Shown here in pieces: positions 60,789 to 64,000 of a stretch of 64,000 nt of DNA. The position numbers and the translations under genes are program-made. The notes below the pieces were generated by a model that saw nothing but the letters and a program-made list of their open reading frames with translations, did no database searches and had not been told where the DNA came from. The first letter of the stretch is position 1. The number at the start of each line of letters is the position of its first letter. The stretch lies in the NCBI RefSeq assembly GCF_040939455.1, contig NC_134117.1, positions 63,324,501 to 63,388,500 of the forward strand, written 5' to 3'. This DNA is from Microcebus murinus. Its lineage: Eukaryota > Chordata > Mammalia > Primates > Cheirogaleidae.

Positions 60789-61137
60789 GTGGTATCCGCT
60801 TTATAGGCAGGGTGTGAGGTACATTCCGTGGTGATGCCGGATTCTGGACACAACATAATTGTGGCTACTGAGTAGAAGAGGACTTTCATAAAATTTGCAA
60901 GGCAGTCTCTGCATATTTTGTGAGTTTTCTCATTGATCTCCTGGATTATTGATCTCACAGGGCACAGGGTATTCCCTTTTTCTTACAGGTGTACATCCCA
61001 GGCGTGCTTCTCCAGCTGAATTGCTGAGATCAGGATTTCCTTTGTAAATAAGGAAAGAGAAAGAGGACTTTCTTGAAGTAAATGGAAAAGAGTTAGGAAA
61101 AGAGGTCATGGATGTACATGCTTCTAAGGGAGCCCTG
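60020..61137. other. NRG3 intron 1, no gene recognised
   Basis: Unique-looking DNA around the (GT)n microsatellite. Possible old LINE text near 60610-60720 is too diverged to call. Confidence 0.4.
60751..60791 (+). repeat. (GT)n microsatellite
   Basis: About twenty GT units with a single C interruption at 60784. Confidence 0.95.
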
Positions 61138-61495
61138 GTGTTTTGGACTAAATGTCCCTCCCCCTGAAATTTATATATGTTAAAACTCTAACTCCCAATG
61201 TGATAGTAATAGGAGGCGGGGCCCTTGGGATGTAATTAGGTCACGAGGGTGGAGCCCTCATGATAAGAATGGTGACCCTATTCTTAGCAAGGGGAAGTAA
61301 GGGGAGTGCTTGCTTCCTCTCTCTGCTATTGGCCATCCGAGGATACAGGGAGCTGGTGACTGTCAATAAACCAGGAATGGGACTCTCCCCAGATGTCATC
61401 CACCTAGGCCTTGATCTTGGACTTCCCAGCCTCCATAACTATGAGAAATGTTTGTTTTTTAAATCTTTCAGTCCTTGGTATTTTTGTAATACCAG
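61138..61495 (+). mobile_element. MLT1-type solo LTR (ERVL-MaLR), sense
   Basis: The order tgttttggactaaatgtccc, aactcccaatgtgatagta, ggcggggcccttgggatgta, gcccttatgat-like text, and gatcttggacttcccagcct to atgagaaatg is the plus-strand MLT1 LTR. It is ancient and non-coding. Confidence 0.8.
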
Positions 61496-61714
61496 GTGAG
61501 TGAAGACACCTGGCTTGCAGAGTGAGGTGCCTTGAGCAGAGGTAGCACAGGTGTTTGATAGGCGGCTTGGCCATAGGGTGCGGACAGCATTTGCCGGTCA
61601 AGTGGTTACAACCACTACCTCTCTACCTTTAAAGTCTTTGGCAGTGGAGTGAATTTTACCCTCCAGCTTCCTAAAGGAAACCGATGAGAATAATATTAAT
61701 GTGGACAATTAAGT

Positions 61715-61915
61715 ACACTGTATTGAACATTTCCTAAGTACTTGTCATGGATTATAGACAACATCTCACTCAATTCTCAGTACAGTGTGATGGAGCAGGT
61801 ACTGTTATTATCTCCATTTCACTGAGAATGAACCCGAAGTGAAGAGTAGTTAAGTAACTGGCCCACGTTCTCCCTGCTGATGATAGGAAGGGTATGGTTT
61901 TGTAACCAGGGTTAT
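61715..61915 (+). repeat. MIR-type ancient SINE remnant
   Basis: Reads tattgaacatttcctaagta, then gtactgttattatctccatt, then agttaagtaactggcccacg, a clear MIR layout. Confidence 0.75.
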
Positions 61916-63259
61916 GGTTTAAAAATCTCTGTTCCATTGCCTCCCATGAACTGTTTACTCAGACTCTCAAATATCTCAAAAGACGTTTACACCACATATA
62001 ATATGGCACATAAGGAAATAGATTTTTTGTTGTTGTTTTCTTATAGACTCATATCCCCTGTCCTCTAGGCACGTGTTCACCACCTGGCCTGCAGGCACAT
62101 GGCGTGTAGAATCATTTCCAGGTATGCTGGGAACAAGGATTGGACCAGCTGTGTTTCTGATAACAGATTAGGCATAAGGCATGTATGAGGTTTTTCTCAG
62201 CTCTAACTTGTGAAAGCCCAAGTAGTGGGTTAACATGATAAAGGAAAACAAAATTAAATAGGCTGGTGTAAACATAACACAACCGCCTTCCAGAAGGGAG
62301 ATAAATGTTGCATGGAGACATCGAATCCAGCCAAATTGCTGTCTCTGCTATTTCTGTTTGGCTAATAGTGCTTAATATTGGTTGAAAAATAAAAGTTTGC
62401 CGAGAACCAGTATATCATATGGTCAGCATCGCATGGTTTCAAACACTCCAGTGAACCCATCTGGAGGGTTTCAGCCACCAGGGCTCGGAAGCCTCATTAG
62501 CTGTCTCCAAAAGGCCTTGCCCAAGCAACGGTACAAATCATTGTTGTTTCAGGGCGATGGTGCAGAGTGAAAGAAAACAAACATGTTCAACCGTTTTGTG
62601 TTTTCCATGTTAGAATCTAAAGATGGACGCAGAATTATTCAGTGGTTCCAGCAGGCCACTGAGCCCTCACTCTAAATATTTGCATCGGTTTATCGATGCT
62701 ACTTGGGAGATGCTAATCAGGAAAGGGCATCACATGATCCAGATAATAAACATGACTGTATCTACCTTTGAGACTTCAGAATAGATCTGAATAATTTTTA
62801 TCACAGGTTTACATCCCCATGGAATCTGAGTTGGGAGGAAATCTGGCGGGCTCTCAGTCTAGTTGTCATCCCTTGTTTGAATCTCTTGACAAGGATGGCT
62901 GCCCAGTCTCTGCTTTGACTCTTTCAGTGCTAAGACCAGTGGTCTCTGTAGTCTTTACCTTTTGTTCTCAGATGGTGCTAATCTGGGAATTTACCGTCTC
63001 AGTCAAATTCTGCCCATCTTCCTGACCCTGCTCTCTGGGGCTCGAAGAACAAGTCTGTCTGGCAGACTTTCACCTACGTAGAGACCTTATTTTCTTTGGA
63101 CCTTTTCATCTCTTAGATAAATCACTGATTTTTTTTTCCCTCCTTATGACAGGGCTTCATGTTGCCCACAGACCCCTAAGGGTACTCTTTGGGAGTATCC
63201 CAAACTTTCAAGCCACCACCCTTGTAAACAACTGTGATCTTTGGCCATCCTTCTCCCAG
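61916..63259. other. NRG3 intron 1, no recognised feature
   Basis: Unique-looking DNA. No exon or recognisable repeat was found. Confidence 0.45.
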
Positions 63260-63410
63260 CCCACGTTTCTTCATCTGTAAGGTCAGGATAGCATAGTACC
63301 TGCCTCAGAGGGTTGCTGTGGGAATGAAAAGAGGTGCTGTGTGTTGAAACACAGTGCCTGGCAAATAGGAAGTGCTGGGAAATGGTAACTGTTGTTATCA
63401 TCAAAGTCAC
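63260..63410 (-). repeat. MIR-type ancient SINE remnant
   Basis: Reads tttcttcatctgtaaggtca, then gtacctgcctcagagggttg, then cagtgcctggcaaataggaa, a MIR in reverse orientation. Confidence 0.75.
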
Positions 63411-64000
63411 CCTTAATTAATTGTTAAGCTTAGGACTGAACCAGGTCTCCAGACCAGGGGCCATCTTGACTCCTTTGTTCAGTTAGCTGCTCCTCCCAGC
63501 TTCCTACTGTTCGTGTGAGTTTAGCATCTTACTCCACTATCTAACTTTATCAGAAAAGGAAAGGACATTCATTTGGCCTGATCCATTCTTCACGAATCCT
63601 CATTGGCCTTAAGTGATCCCTGTTTCCGTTTTTTATACGCTCAGAAGCCACTCTTCACTTTTTTTCCTAGGTCACAGATTCTATCATCTTCCCATTGTTG
63701 AAAATCACCACCTATTCATCTGTCTTCAGAGTTCTTTGACAGCTTTTCCCACTATCCGGGTTTCCTATCCGTTCATGTTTATGGAACATGCTCTTATCTG
63801 CAAACCCTCTGGCTACCTGGATATATTATTTCTTGCACCACAGACCTAAGTTAGAGGGTTGTGGTGTGAAGTTATTTTTTACCAGAAATTTTTCCAGCCT
63901 TCCCACAGACCATAGAATCAGAGAATAGTTAGAAAACAATGTTCTCTTTTACATCTGCTGGTGGAATACATATAGCCCAAGCAGGAGACAGAAAAAGGTC
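63411..64000. other. NRG3 intron 1, window end
   Basis: No recognised feature. The intron continues beyond the window. Confidence 0.5.

Overview
This window is nuclear DNA from a primate, most likely a strepsirrhine (lemur-type). It is AT-rich, repeat-dense and almost gene-free. It contains eleven Alu or Alu-related copies. Seven of them carry an AT-rich linker (ctataaatagaaagaaatt, then aattggccaacta) that I associate with lemur Alus and do not know from human ones. Four L1 insertions share a 3' end (antisense form aatttcagcatattatggg) that differs from the human L1PA 3' end. I cannot tell the species from sequence alone.

The only protein-coding sequence I can support is the first coding exon of NRG3 (neuregulin 3), 34241-35069 on the + strand. 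It encodes residues 1-276 and ends at a consensus donor. It lies in a CpG island (about 32990-35660) that holds the TATA-less promoter and 5' leader. Just upstream of the ATG are a potential G-quadruplex, an EGR-like site, a perfect POU octamer and an 11-codon upstream ORF. The EGF-like domain, the second membrane segment and the cytoplasmic tail of NRG3 lie on later exons outside this window.

Layout: (1) 1-32990 is 5' flanking DNA made of old repeats. Its main feature is a nearly full-length, old L1 on the minus strand (about 11351-21960), split by a Tigger transposon, a second L1, a short L1 fragment and several Alus. At 28025-28832 an Alu sits inside an L1 fragment inside a Tigger-like element. 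(2) 32990-35660 is the NRG3 promoter, leader, exon 1 and splice donor. (3) 35070-64000 is the start of NRG3 intron 1, with scattered Alu, L1, MIR, L2, MLT1 and DNA-transposon copies, microsatellites, and a repeat-poor stretch around 47.4-51 kb. All recognised Alu and L1 insertions that carry clear target-site duplications in the intron are antisense to NRG3.

I found no tRNA, rRNA, snRNA, CRISPR array or prokaryote-type system. The observations worth following are promoter architecture, reconstructable insertion histories, a very short retro-insertion, strong small hairpins and variable coding repeats. They are not a new multigene system.
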